Of a stretch of 64,000 bases of DNA, positions 8,002 to 17,093 are shown one piece after another; the first letter of the stretch is position 1, and each line of letters starts with the position of its first letter. A program made the translations under genes and the position numbers. The stretch is from Roseovarius lutimaris (lineage in GTDB: Bacteria > Pseudomonadota > Alphaproteobacteria > Rhodobacterales > Rhodobacteraceae): the NCBI RefSeq assembly GCF_900115165.1, contig NZ_FOVP01000009.1, forward strand, positions 1 through 64,000. The letters are read 5' to 3'. The notes beneath the pieces are model-generated. The model did not search any database, was not told the DNA's origin, and saw only the letters and a program-made list of their open reading frames with translations.

Positions 8002-8366
8002 CACAGCCCCACAAAGCCACCTGCCATTGCGGCGCGGTCGAACTGCGCGTGACACTGTCCGAGGGGCTGGCAAGCGCGCGCCGCTGCGATTGCAGCTTTT
8101 GCCGCAGGCGTGGCGCCGCCGCGGTCACCGCCCCGCTGTCCGGTCTCGAGGTGATCAAAGGCACCGACAATCTGACACTCTATCAATGGGGGACAGGCAC
8201 GGCGAAACATTACTTCTGCAAGACCTGCGGGATTTACACCCACCATCAACGCCGCTCAAATCCGAATGAATACGGCGTCAACCTTGGCGCCTTGGACGGG
8301 ATCAACCCACGCAACCTTGGTGACATCCCTTGGGTCGACGGGGTCAATCACCCCTCCGACACCTGA
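7998..8366 (+). CDS. GFA-family (glutathione-dependent formaldehyde-activating-like) protein
   Basis: 122 residues, translationally coupled to the rhomboid gene by an ATGA overlap. The zinc-binding Cys pattern of the family is complete: CHCG near residue 8, CDCSFC near residue 32 and CKTCG near residue 75. The founding member (Gfa) was reported to speed S-hydroxymethylglutathione formation, but most family members have no proven activity. Single-domain, cytoplasmic, usual length for the family. It is convergent with suhB. Confidence 0.9.
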   Translation: MTQPHKATCHCGAVELRVTLSEGLASARRCDCSFCRRRGAAAVTAPLSGLEVIKGTDNLTLYQWGTGTAKHYFCKTCGIYTHHQRRSNPNEYGVNLGALDGINPRNLGDIPWVDGVNHPSDT

Positions 8367-8367
8367 G

Positions 8368-8411
8368 TTCTTCTTGGCAAAAATACTCAAAAAGAAAATT
8401 CTACGAATTTT
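8368..8411. repeat. dispersed intergenic sequence plus small AT hairpin
   Basis: TTCTTCTTGGCAAAAATACTC (8368-8388) is a variant of the dispersed sequence. AAAATTC-TAC-GAATTTT (8395-8411) forms a 7-bp stem between the two convergent genes and could weakly end transcripts. Confidence 0.5.
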
Positions 8412-8422
8412 CCTAGCCCGCC

Positions 8423-9208
8423 TCAGCCGCGGATCACACCGGCGAATTTGTCGAAAATCGCCTCGTTGCCACAGATCACCTCGCCATCGGCAAGAATGTC
8501 GCCGCCCTTGCGCAGCGGCTCGATAAAGCCGCCCGCCTCGCGCACGATAACGATACCTGCCGCCATATCCCAGGCATTCAAGCGCCGCTCCCAAAAGCCG
8601 TCATAGCGCCCGGCCGCCACATAGGCCATGTCAAGCGCCGCAGAGCCCCACCGCCGCACGCCGGCACAGGTCGGCATGATCCGCGCCAGATCCTGAAGCG
8701 TTTCCGGCAGGTCGGCGCGCCCGCCAAACGGCAGGCCCGTCGCAAAGATTGACTCGATCATCTTGCCGCGCCCCGAGACCCGCAGGCGGCTTTCATTGAG
8801 CCAGGCCCCGGCGCCTTTCTCGGCAAAGAACGCCTCGTCCTTGGCCGCATCATAGATCACGCCGGCGACAATCTCGCCCTTGTGCTCAAGCGCGATTGAG
8901 ACCGCCCAATGGGGCAGACCGTGCAAAAAATTCGTGGTGCCATCCAGCGGATCAACGATCCAGCGCCGCGTCGGGTCCTGCCCCTCTTCGCCGCCGCCCT
9001 CTTCGGCCAGCCAGCCATAGGTCGGGCGCGCGCCCATCAGTTCGGTCTTGATGATCTTTTCGGCGGCGATATCGGCGCGGCTGACAAAATCGCCGGCGCC
9101 CTTCATCGACACCTGAAGGTTTTCGACCTCGCGGAAATCCTTGGCCAATGCCCGCCCCGCTTTGCGCGCAGCTTTCAGCATGACGTTGAGATTGGCACTA
9201 CCTACCAT
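8423..9208 (-). CDS. suhB: inositol monophosphatase family protein SuhB
   Basis: 261 residues from the ATG at 9208, preceded by GGAGCC; a longer start at 9262 has no such site. Carries the full metal-binding signature of the family: EEGG near residue 72, the DPLDGTTN motif around residue 90, and NAWDMAAG near residue 211. Hydrolyses myo-inositol-1-phosphate or related sugar phosphates with Mg2+; SuhB in E. coli also acts in rRNA transcription complexes. The N-terminal GSANLNVMLKAARKAG is typical of Rhodobacteraceae SuhB. Confidence 0.92.
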   Translation of the reverse strand: MVGSANLNVMLKAARKAGRALAKDFREVENLQVSMKGAGDFVSRADIAAEKIIKTELMGARPTYGWLAEEGGGEEGQDPTRRWIVDPLDGTTNFLHGLPHWAVSIALEHKGEIVAGVIYDAAKDEAFFAEKGAGAWLNESRLRVSGRGKMIESIFATGLPFGGRADLPETLQDLARIMPTCAGVRRWGSAALDMAYVAAGRYDGFWERRLNAWDMAAGIVIVREAGGFIEPLRKGGDILADGEVICGNEAIFDKFAGVIRG

Positions 9209-9297
9209 TGCGACGGCTCCTTTTGGGTCAGGCCGCGCGTATACGCCGCAAGTGCGCGCCACACAAGGGGGCGGCGGCCCAATCCGATCCGTTTGCC

Positions 9298-10341
9298 CTA
9301 ATAGGGCATCGGGTGCTCTTTATGCGTCGCGTCGATCTCCTCAAGGACCTCGTCGCTTAACGTGATCTCGCCCGCGCCAAGCGCCAGATCAAGCTGTTGC
9401 GGGGTGGTCGCGCCGAAGATTGCAGAGCACAGGAACGGCCGCGTCAGACACCAGGCAAGCGCCATCTGCGAGGGATCAAGCCCGTGCCTTTGCGCAATCT
9501 CAAGGTAGGCATCGACGGCAGCAAAGGCACGCTCGGTCCTGCGCCCGCCAAGATCGCCGTTGATCGCCATGCGCGAGCCGCCGGGCACCGCCCCACCCTG
9601 ATATTTGCCGCTCAGGAAACCGGCCGCTAGTGGGGAAAATGCCAAAAGGCCAACATCCTCATTCACGCTCAGCTCGGCCAGATCGGTATCAAAGAGCCGG
9701 CACATCAGCGAATATTCGTTCTGGATCGAGGCCGCCCTTGGCCCCTGCCCGGCCTCGGACAGACGCAGCCATTGCGCCGTGCCCCAGGCGCTTTCGTTGG
9801 ACAGGCCAAAATACCGGATCGTGCCGCGATCGACCTCGCGCTGTAACACCTCAAGCGCCTCTTGCATATGCGCAAGCGTCTCGTCGCGGTTCTGGCCAGA
9901 TGGATCAAAACGCCAGTTCTTGCGAAACATATAGCTGCCCCGGTTGGGCCAGTGAAACTGGTAGAGATCAATGCAATCGGTCCTGAGACGGCGCAACGAG
10001 CCTTCAATCGCCTCGGGGATGGTTTTGGCTGAAATCGGCGCGCCATCGCGGGCATGCTTGAAGCCTTCCCCGGAATGCTTGGTGGCAAGGATCACATCCT
10101 CGCGCCGACCGCTACGGGCAAACCAGTCGCCGATGATCTCTTCGGTCCGCCCGGTGGTTTCTCCCGAAATCGGGGTGGTCGGATACATCTCGGCGGTGTC
10201 GATGAAATTTACCCCGCGATCCAGGGCGCGCTCGATCTGGGCATGGCCCTCTTGCAGGGTGTTCTGCGTGCCCCATGTCATCGAGCCAAGGCAAAGCGCG
10301 CTTACCTGCAAGCCGGTGCGCCCCAACGGTCTTTTCTGCAT
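9298..10341 (-). CDS. aldo/keto reductase (Tas/YajO-like)
   Basis: 347 residues from the ATG at 10341, which follows GGATGGAAG; the frame is open further upstream but without a ribosome site. A TIM-barrel NADPH-dependent reductase. The catalytic tetrad is visible: Asp and Tyr in FIDTAEMY near residue 50-57, Lys in LATKHS, and His in YQFHWPN. The insert with GSYMFRKNWRF and the C-terminal EEIDATHKEHPMPY fit the Tas-type long subgroup. The substrate is unknown. Monocistronic and divergent from the yceI-like gene across 236 bases. Confidence 0.92.
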   Translation of the reverse strand: MQKRPLGRTGLQVSALCLGSMTWGTQNTLQEGHAQIERALDRGVNFIDTAEMYPTTPISGETTGRTEEIIGDWFARSGRREDVILATKHSGEGFKHARDGAPISAKTIPEAIEGSLRRLRTDCIDLYQFHWPNRGSYMFRKNWRFDPSGQNRDETLAHMQEALEVLQREVDRGTIRYFGLSNESAWGTAQWLRLSEAGQGPRAASIQNEYSLMCRLFDTDLAELSVNEDVGLLAFSPLAAGFLSGKYQGGAVPGGSRMAINGDLGGRRTERAFAAVDAYLEIAQRHGLDPSQMALAWCLTRPFLCSAIFGATTPQQLDLALGAGEITLSDEVLEEIDATHKEHPMPY

Positions 10342-10577
10342 CTTCCATCCCCGTTTATCTGTCGTTCGCGCGCAATCTAGCGAATTTGCGGCTCGCGTCA
10401 CCCCCACATGGCAGGGCCTGACAAAAAGTAGTGAAGATGCTGGAATAACAGTCGTGACATCCGCCCTGCTACCCCGCCAATCCCATCGCCCGTTCGCTGG
10501 CGGCGCTGCGGGGCGCCGGGTGCATGGAAAGTGGCGCAAACGTGACATCCATTTCACCCCCAACCGTGTAGTGTTTG
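10342..10577. other. divergent intergenic region
   Basis: About 236 bases between the aldo/keto reductase and the YceI-family gene, which must hold the promoters of both. No convincing operator or RNA structure was seen. Confidence 0.5.
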
Positions 10578-11135
10578 ATGATGTATCGCATTGCCCTCTT
10601 GTTGTGTCTGATTGCCGGTCTCGCAACAGCCGCCCCGCAAACCTATCGCCTGAACACCGCCCGCTCGACGGTGGGCTTTACCTATGGGTTTGGCGAGGCT
10701 GAAAACAAAGGCCAGATGCCGGTCAAATCCGCCACCATGCAGATTGACCTCAGAAATGTCTCGGAAAGCCATATCGACGTCAGTCTTGATGCCGACGGCG
10801 CCAGGGCCGGGTTTTTCTTTGCCACGCAGGCGATGAAAGGGCCCGAGGTGCTCGACACGGCGCAGTTCCCCACGGTTCGGTTCACATCGACACGGATCAC
10901 CGGCACCCTGCGCAAAGCCCGCATCGTCGGCAACCTGACCGTGCGCGGCGTTACCCGGCCTGTAACGCTCGACGCCGCGCTCTATCGACAGCGCGGCACA
11001 GACCCCGACGACCTTGACAACCTGACCGTTTTGCTGACCGGCACGATCAGCCGCTCTGCCTTTGGGGCAAACGGGTTTTCAGCCTATGTCGGCGACAAGA
11101 TCGGATTACGCATCATCGCGCGGATTGAAAAATAG
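10578..11135 (+). CDS. periplasmic YceI-family protein
   Basis: 185 residues from the ATG at 10578 (another ATG follows at once at 10581). The N-terminal 20 residues are a signal peptide (ALLLCLIAGLATAAP), then a lipocalin-like beta barrel with the family landmarks YRLNTARSTVGFTYGF, FPTVRFTST and VRGVTRPVTLDA. Family members bind polyisoprenoids; the physiological role is mostly unknown, with links to isoprenoid quinones and stress. Usual length for the family. It ends in TAG, and the MFS gene starts 79 bases later. Confidence 0.9.
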   Translation: MMYRIALLLCLIAGLATAAPQTYRLNTARSTVGFTYGFGEAENKGQMPVKSATMQIDLRNVSESHIDVSLDADGARAGFFFATQAMKGPEVLDTAQFPTVRFTSTRITGTLRKARIVGNLTVRGVTRPVTLDAALYRQRGTDPDDLDNLTVLLTGTISRSAFGANGFSAYVGDKIGLRIIARIEK

Positions 11136-11214
11136 CCGCTCCTGCGGAAAACGACACCTCTTTGTCGAAAAACATCAAGGGCCCTCTGCGGCAGGATGAC
11201 ATGTTGGCGGCACA

Positions 11215-12450
11215 ATGCGCGTGATCATTTCCTTTGCGGCCCTCTTTTTGTCGGTCATCCTGCTTCAGCTGTCCACCGGGGGCGTTGGCCCGCTGGATGC
11301 GCTCTCGGGGCTGGCGCTTGGCTTCACCACCGCGCAGATCGGCATTTTGGGATCTTCGCATTTTGTCGGCTTCTTCATCGGCTGCTGGTTCGCGCCGCGC
11401 CTGATGGGAAGCATCGGCCATTCACGCGCCTTTGCCGCCTTTACCTCGGCCGGGGCAATCGGGCTTTTGGCGCATATGGTGGTGATTGATCCCTATGCCT
11501 GGGCGCTGATGCGGGTCGCCTCGGGGCTTTGCGTGGCGGGGTGCTACACGGTGATCGAGGCCTGGCTTCAGGCCAAGGTCACCAATGAGACGCGCGGCCG
11601 CACGATGGGCATTTACCGGGTGGCGGATATGGGGGCCTCGCTGATGGCGCAAATGCTGATCAGCGTGCTCGCGCCGGCCTCTTACGTGTCCTACAACCTG
11701 CTGGCGATCCTGTGTTGCGCCGCGCTTTTGCCGCTCACGCTCAGCCGTCTGCGCGAGCCGGAAACCCCCGATGCCCCGCGCCTGCGCCCGATGCTGTTGA
11801 TCGCCTGCTCGCCGCTGGCCGCCGCCGGGGTTCTGGTCGCCGCCCTCTCAAGTGCGTCGTTTCGGATGATCGGCCCGCTTTACGGCCAACAGGTCGGCCT
11901 TGCCGTGGATCAGATCGCGGGCTTTCTGGCGGTCTTCGTTCTGGGCGGGGCCGTGGCGCAATACCCGGTCGGCTGGCTGGCGGATCGCTATGACCGTCGC
12001 TGGGTTCTGATCGGCCTGTCGCTTGCCGCGATCCTGAGCAGCGTGATCACCGCTCTTACCCGTGACCTTGATACCTTTGGTATCCTGGCAACCGCGTTTT
12101 TCTTTGGCATGACCACCTTTCCGATCTATTCGGTCAGCGCCGCTCATGCCCATGATTTCGCCGAGGCGCATGAGCGGGTCGAGCTTTCGGCGGCCTTGAT
12201 GTTCTTTTTCGCCCTTGGCGCGATTGCCGCGCCGCTCATGGCCTCGACCCTGATCGAGCAATATGGCCCGCCGGCCATGTTCGTGATGATCGCCGCCGGG
12301 CATGCCCTACTGGTGGTCTTTGGCCTGTTCCGCATGCGCATGCGCCCGGTCGCGGAACGGCGCACCTCTTATGTCTGGACACCGCGCACCTCGTTCGTGA
12401 TTGGCCGCCTCACAAGGCGCAGCCGCGACAAACCTGAGAACCGGCGCTAG
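11215..12450 (+). CDS. MFS transporter
   Basis: 411 residues with about twelve hydrophobic helices. The motif-A-like loop between TM2 and TM3 is seen as GCWFAPRLMGSIGHSR, with a second in the C-half as YPVGWLADRYDRRWVLIG. These place it in the major facilitator superfamily, of the sort annotated as YcaD-like. The substrate cannot be inferred. The positively charged C-terminal tail (RSRDKPENRR) is cytoplasmic. Reads in the same direction as metG, 54 bases upstream of it. Confidence 0.88.
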   Translation: MRVIISFAALFLSVILLQLSTGGVGPLDALSGLALGFTTAQIGILGSSHFVGFFIGCWFAPRLMGSIGHSRAFAAFTSAGAIGLLAHMVVIDPYAWALMRVASGLCVAGCYTVIEAWLQAKVTNETRGRTMGIYRVADMGASLMAQMLISVLAPASYVSYNLLAILCCAALLPLTLSRLREPETPDAPRLRPMLLIACSPLAAAGVLVAALSSASFRMIGPLYGQQVGLAVDQIAGFLAVFVLGGAVAQYPVGWLADRYDRRWVLIGLSLAAILSSVITALTRDLDTFGILATAFFFGMTTFPIYSVSAAHAHDFAEAHERVELSAALMFFFALGAIAAPLMASTLIEQYGPPAMFVMIAAGHALLVVFGLFRMRMRPVAERRTSYVWTPRTSFVIGRLTRRSRDKPENRR

Positions 12451-12504
12451 AACTGCCTGCAAAGACGCGCTAAAGGGGGCACGAACCTTCAAAAGGCAGG
12501 CAAT

Positions 12505-14223
12505 ATGGCACGGCATCTGATCACATCGGCAATTCCCTATATCAACGGGATCAAACACCTTGGCAATCTGGTCGGGAGCCAGCTTCCGGCCGATCTTTTT
12601 GCCCGCTTCCAGCGCAGCCGCGGCAATGAGGTGCTGTTTCTCTGCGCCACCGATGAACATGGCACCCCGGCGGAATTGGCCGCCGCCAAAGCGGGCAAGC
12701 CGGTGGCCGACTATTGCGCCGAAATGCATAGCATTCAGTCTGAGATCGCCAAGGGCTTTGGCCTTAGCTTTGACCATTTTGGCCGCTCGTCCAGCCCACA
12801 GAACCACGCCCTGACCCAGCATCTTGCCGGCAAGCTTTACGAGGCCGGGCTGATCGAGGAGGTGACCGAAAAACAGGTCTATTCCAATGCCGATAAACGC
12901 TTTTTGCCCGACCGCTATATCGAGGGCACCTGCCCCAATTGCGGATATGACAAGGCGCGTGGCGATCAATGCGAGAATTGCACCAAACAGCTTGACCCCA
13001 CAGACTTGATCGACCCGCGCTCGGCGATTTCCGGGTCGACCGATCTTGAGGTGCGCGAAACCAAGCATCTGTTCCTGCGCCAAAGCCAGATGCGCGAGCG
13101 CCTGAGCGCCTGGATCGACACCAAGACCGACTGGCCGGTCCTGACCACCTCGATTGCGCGCAAATGGCTCAACGATGGCGACGGGCTTCAGGATCGCGGC
13201 ATCACCCGCGATCTGGATTGGGGCATTCCGGTCAAGCGCGGCACCGATGATTGGCCGGGGATGGAGGGCAAGGTATTCTACGTCTGGTTCGACGCGCCGA
13301 TCGAATACATTGCCTGCGCCGGGGAATGGGCCGAGGCGAACGGACTTGACGACGCCGCATGGGAACGCTGGTGGCGCACCGGGCGCGGCGCCGATGACGT
13401 GCGCTATACCCAGTTCATGGGCAAGGATAACGTCCCCTTTCATACGCTTGGCTTTCCGGCCACGATCATGGGCTCGGGCGAGGATTGGAAGCTTGTCGAT
13501 TACATCAAGAGCTTCAACTATCTCAACTATGACGGCGGCCAGTTTTCGACCAGCCAGGGGCGCGGCGTGTTCATGGATCAGGCGCTTGAAATCCTGCCCG
13601 CCGATTACTGGCGCTGGTGGTTGCTTAGCCATGCGCCCGAAAGCTCGGACAGTGAATTCACATGGGAAAATTTTCAGGCCTCGGTCAACAAGGATCTGGC
13701 CGATGTGCTTGGCAATTTCGTCAGCCGCGTCACCAAGTTCTGTCGCTCGAAATTTGGCGAAGAGGTGCCTGCGGGCGGCGCATATGGCCCTGATGAGACC
13801 GCTTTGATCGAACGGCTGAACACGCGGGTGCGCGAGTATGAGGCGCTCATGGAGGCGATGGAGGTGCGCAAATCCGCCGCTGCGCTGCGCGCGATCTGGG
13901 TTGAGGGCAACGAATATCTGCAAAATGCCGCGCCGTGGTCAACCTTCAAGGACAGTCCCGAGCAGGCCGCGATGCAAATCCGCCTCGCGCTCAACCTGAT
14001 CCGGCTTTACGCGGTGCTGAGCGCGCCGTTCATTCCCGAGGCCTCGGCCCGCATGCTGGCTGCGATGCACACTAAGGATGACAGCTGGCCGGATGACATT
14101 GGCGCGGCGCTGGAAACCTTTGCACCGGGCCATGACTTTGCCGTGCCCGAGGTTCTGTTTTCCAAGATCACTGATGAGGCACGCGAAGACTGGCAGGCCC
14201 GGTTTTCAGGTCAGCGCACCTAA
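12505..14223 (+). CDS. metG: methionyl-tRNA synthetase
   Basis: 572 residues. Charges tRNA-Met with methionine in the cytoplasm. The HIGH-type motif is HLGN near residue 19 after PYINGIK; the KMSKS-type loop appears as QFSTSQGRG near residue 350, a degenerate form seen in the MetG1 group. A four-Cys zinc knuckle ([17 protein letters not shown]) lies near residues 143-160. The C-terminal EMAP-like tRNA-binding domain of the E. coli enzyme is absent, which accounts for the shorter length. AAAAGGCAGG precedes the start. Confidence 0.96.
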   Translation: MARHLITSAIPYINGIKHLGNLVGSQLPADLFARFQRSRGNEVLFLCATDEHGTPAELAAAKAGKPVADYCAEMHSIQSEIAKGFGLSFDHFGRSSSPQNHALTQHLAGKLYEAGLIEEVTEKQVYSNADKRFLPDRYIEGTCPNCGYDKARGDQCENCTKQLDPTDLIDPRSAISGSTDLEVRETKHLFLRQSQMRERLSAWIDTKTDWPVLTTSIARKWLNDGDGLQDRGITRDLDWGIPVKRGTDDWPGMEGKVFYVWFDAPIEYIACAGEWAEANGLDDAAWERWWRTGRGADDVRYTQFMGKDNVPFHTLGFPATIMGSGEDWKLVDYIKSFNYLNYDGGQFSTSQGRGVFMDQALEILPADYWRWWLLSHAPESSDSEFTWENFQASVNKDLADVLGNFVSRVTKFCRSKFGEEVPAGGAYGPDETALIERLNTRVREYEALMEAMEVRKSAAALRAIWVEGNEYLQNAAPWSTFKDSPEQAAMQIRLALNLIRLYAVLSAPFIPEASARMLAAMHTKDDSWPDDIGAALETFAPGHDFAVPEVLFSKITDEAREDWQARFSGQRT

Positions 14224-14235
14224 TCGCGAATGCGC

Positions 14236-15315
14236 TCAGAGGGTGGTTAGCACCCTTTGGGCGGTCATTTCCCCGGCCGAAAACGCGCCGTCGATCAGGC
14301 CGGGGCTTTGATCGGCACTCTCGGAGACGGCAAACCACAACCGCCCGCCCAGATGCCCGGCGCGTAAGGTTTCGGGGCCGATGCCCGGATGCTCTGGCGG
14401 CGTCGCGAGATCAAGCGTGCTGCAAATCAGCGGCTCTTGCGCCCAATCCTTGATGACAAGCTCTGACGGCGCGCCCGCCTCTGGCCCAAAGCAGCGCACA
14501 AGCTGATCCAGAATCGCCCCGCGCACCCCCTCCGGGTCGGCGGCGCGCTCCGTAGCGCCAATCCCGACAAAGCCGAACAACGCCCCTACCTCAGCAGACG
14601 CAGGCGTATGATCATGCAGTTCGGCCAGCGGCCCGCTGCGGCTGGCCATCCGCCCCGACAGCCCGGTCTCGCGCCAGAAGGCGCGCGGATAAATCGCAAC
14701 CGCCTTGGCCTGTTGCGCCATCCATGTCGGCGCGGCGCGCATCGCGCTCTCAAGCGCCACTGGCAGGCCCATGATTTCAACCTTCTCAAGCGTGCCGCGC
14801 AGCGGCGTGGCAAGGATGACCTGGCGCGCGCCAAGGCTCTGACCGGCGGCGGTGGTCACCCGCAGCGCGCCATTGCCGGCCTCAACGCGCACCACCGTTG
14901 CGCCGGTCTGAATGGTCTCGGGTCGCAGCTTTGCGGCCAATGCATCGACAATCGCGGAAGGCCCGCCCACAAGGCGCGAAATGCCGTCCTGCCCGATCAG
15001 GTGCTGGCGGCGCGGCGGCCCGCCGAATCCGTCGAGAATACCGTCTCCCGCGTCATGCTGGGCAAAGGGCGCAAGCGCCAAACGGCCCATCCAACGCGCG
15101 ACCGCAGGCTGCCAGCGGGGCCAGACCCATGTCGGACCCAGATCGCCCAGCACCGCGCCGTCATCGCCCCGCACGGCCTGAACGCGCCCGCCAATCTCTG
15201 CGCCGCCCTCAAGCACAACGACCCGCGCGCCGCCCTCTTGCAGGCAAAGCGCCGCCGTCAGCCCGGCAATGCCCGCGCCGATCACCAGAACGTCACTGTC
15301 ACGATCCCTGGCCAT
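14236..15315 (-). CDS. FAD-dependent amine-oxidase-like oxidoreductase
   Basis: 359 residues. The N-terminus has a Rossmann FAD motif, VIGAGIAGLTAALCLQEGG, and the C-terminus has the amine-oxidase FAD signature around SPGLIDGAFSAGEMTAQRV. These fit the flavin monoamine oxidase / protoporphyrinogen oxidase-like superfamily. It is shorter than most amine oxidases (about 450 residues). Substrate unknown. It converges on metG with 12 bases between stops. Confidence 0.8.
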   Translation of the reverse strand: MARDRDSDVLVIGAGIAGLTAALCLQEGGARVVVLEGGAEIGGRVQAVRGDDGAVLGDLGPTWVWPRWQPAVARWMGRLALAPFAQHDAGDGILDGFGGPPRRQHLIGQDGISRLVGGPSAIVDALAAKLRPETIQTGATVVRVEAGNGALRVTTAAGQSLGARQVILATPLRGTLEKVEIMGLPVALESAMRAAPTWMAQQAKAVAIYPRAFWRETGLSGRMASRSGPLAELHDHTPASAEVGALFGFVGIGATERAADPEGVRGAILDQLVRCFGPEAGAPSELVIKDWAQEPLICSTLDLATPPEHPGIGPETLRAGHLGGRLWFAVSESADQSPGLIDGAFSAGEMTAQRVLTTL

Positions 15316-15548
15316 GCTGTCCCCTCCTGCCCCGATGCCCTGGGCTTAGACCGGGGCCGCGCGAAAATGGCAAGCGGTGATGTGGCAGGTCGGATTTAGG
15401 GGGAGCCGCGCAACCTTGCGACGGACCAAAAAGCGGTGATCAATTCCCGCCGCTATCGCCTGACAAGAGCGTGAGCAGAGGCCTCAAGTCATTGACTCGG
15501 GGCCGCTTTGCGCGCTCTAGTAAAAAGCCCCATGCGCGAGGCTAAGTC
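15316..15548. other. divergent intergenic region
   Basis: 233 bases between the minus-strand flavoprotein gene and the plus-strand cytochrome c gene. Promoters for both are expected here; nothing else is recognisable. Confidence 0.5.
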
Positions 15549-15989
15549 ATGAAAATCAACCTAGGCACGATTAAGGCACTATCGCTTTCGGCGCTACTTG
15601 CGGCGCTGTGCCTGCCCGCATTTGCCGGGGATGTCACCCGTGGCGAGGCCTTATTCAAGGATTGCCGCGCCTGTCATTCGGTAATTGACGAAACCGAAAC
15701 CGCCATCATTCGCGGCGGGCGCACCGGCCCTAACCTCTATGGGGTGATCGGGCGTCATGCCGGCAGCGTGCCGGGGTTTTTCTATTCCACGTCGATGGTT
15801 GCCGCCGGGCAGCAGGGGCTGCGCTGGAACGAAGAGGATTTCGTGGTTTACGTCAAGGATGCGACCGCGTTTTTGCGCGACTATCTCGACGATCCCGATG
15901 CGCGCGGTAAAATGGCCTATAAGCTGCGCGATACCAAGAAGGCCCGCGATGTATGGGCGTATCTCGAAAGCGTCACCAAGGCCCCCTGA
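15549..15989 (+). CDS. c-type cytochrome (cytochrome c2-like)
   Basis: 146 residues. A 26-residue signal peptide (ending PAFAG) directs it to the periplasm, where one heme is attached at CRACH (residues about 38-42). The sixth ligand is probably the Met in GKMAYK near residue 121. RTGPNLYGVIGR is the conserved loop after the heme of class I cytochromes c. Acts as a soluble electron carrier; the redox partner is unknown. Stands alone, ending two bases from the convergent LysR gene. Confidence 0.93.
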   Translation: MKINLGTIKALSLSALLAALCLPAFAGDVTRGEALFKDCRACHSVIDETETAIIRGGRTGPNLYGVIGRHAGSVPGFFYSTSMVAAGQQGLRWNEEDFVVYVKDATAFLRDYLDDPDARGKMAYKLRDTKKARDVWAYLESVTKAP

Positions 15990-15991
15990 CC

Positions 15992-16924
15992 CTAGATCGC
16001 ACCCCAAAACCGGTTGATCCGCCGCACCTCTTCATGCCAGAGCGCAATAAACGATTCCGCCAGTTTCGAGGGCGGGCGATGCGCGGGCGTGAGCGTGGCA
16101 AAGGCCAGCGAAATACCCGGACGAAAGGGGCGGAACACCACCCGATCCTGATCAGTCCCGCGATAATGCAGATAGCTTTCGGCGCTGAGCGTGTCGATGA
16201 TCGCACAGGCCAGACCGTCTTCGACAAAGGTCAAAAGCGGCAGGTAATATTGCGTCTCAAAGCGCACATCCAGATGCCGACCGGCCAGTGAAAACGCTTT
16301 GTGAAGCTCTTTGTGGCTATGGTGATCCGCATGCAGCGCCGCCAGCGGCCTGCCATCCAGATCGGCAGGCGTGAGTATCGGTTTTTGCGCCAGCGGACCA
16401 TCGGCCGGAACCGCGCAGATGCAATCGCTGGCGAAGGGTTCAGAGCGCACCAATTGGGTGTTCACCCCGAATTCGACGCCAAGATCGGCAATCCCGAGGT
16501 CATAGCTTTGGGTTGACATCAATTGATGCACCTGCGGCGAGCTGCGCGTCAGCACGGTCACCTTGATACCATCATGGGCCCGGGTGATGCGGCTGATCAT
16601 GCGTGGCAGCAAAAACACCGAGGGCCCCGGCATCGCCACGATCCGCAAACTGCCGCTTTCAAGATTGCGCAGGTTTTGCATGTTGCGCTGTGCCGAGGTC
16701 ATGCGATCAAGGATTTCGGTCGCCTCGGCCAATAGATAATGCGCCTCGGGCACGGGCGACAACCGCTTGCCCTTGCGCTCAAACAGACAAAAGCCAAGCT
16801 CGGATTCAAGCTGGGCAATGGTGCTTGAAATCGCCGGTTGGGTCCGATGGAGGTTGCGCGCCGCTTGGCTGACAGAGCCGGCGAGCATCACTTCGCGAAA
16901 CACCGTGAGTTGCAGTAAATTCAT
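15992..16924 (-). CDS. LysR-family regulator, probably of the TAXI-TRAP operon
   Basis: 310 residues: an N-terminal winged helix-turn-helix (residues 1-60, with GSVSQAARNLHRTQPAISSTIAQLE) and a periplasmic-binding-protein-like effector domain. The closest look among known groups is the opine/octopine type (OccR, NocR), judged by general sequence character only. Divergent from the transporter operon with 169 AT-rich bases between, the standard arrangement for a LysR protein acting on its neighbour. Confidence 0.9.
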   Translation of the reverse strand: MNLLQLTVFREVMLAGSVSQAARNLHRTQPAISSTIAQLESELGFCLFERKGKRLSPVPEAHYLLAEATEILDRMTSAQRNMQNLRNLESGSLRIVAMPGPSVFLLPRMISRITRAHDGIKVTVLTRSSPQVHQLMSTQSYDLGIADLGVEFGVNTQLVRSEPFASDCICAVPADGPLAQKPILTPADLDGRPLAALHADHHSHKELHKAFSLAGRHLDVRFETQYYLPLLTFVEDGLACAIIDTLSAESYLHYRGTDQDRVVFRPFRPGISLAFATLTPAHRPPSKLAESFIALWHEEVRRINRFWGAI

Positions 16925-17093
16925 GAAATCACCCTTATAAGATATTTTTATATTAATCCAAAAATTTGCGATTTGTATTTATGTTTTTTCTGCGCCACGA
17001 TGCGAGATATCGGGGGGGTGCGGCCCCACGCCTTTGGGCGTTGTCAATTGGCCAACTCACATTCCGCCCGCAACAAAAACCAACAGTGGAGAG
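16925..17093. promoter_or_regulatory. divergent control region, LysR gene / TRAP operon
   Basis: 169 bases, strikingly AT-rich near 16935-16990 against a GC-rich background. Such a stretch between a LysR gene and its target usually carries the T-N11-A regulator boxes and both promoters. I could not pick a single convincing dyad. Confidence 0.5.

Noticed and set aside
12307..13923. 538-residue open frame antisense to metG
   Set aside because: metG is certain on the other strand. The antisense frame has no family match by eye and arises from GC-rich third positions, like similar long shadows at 44582-46219, 4134-5138 and 5535-6659.
16935..16990. specific LysR operator
   Set aside because: The AT-rich stretch has several weak T-N11-A fits and none stands out.
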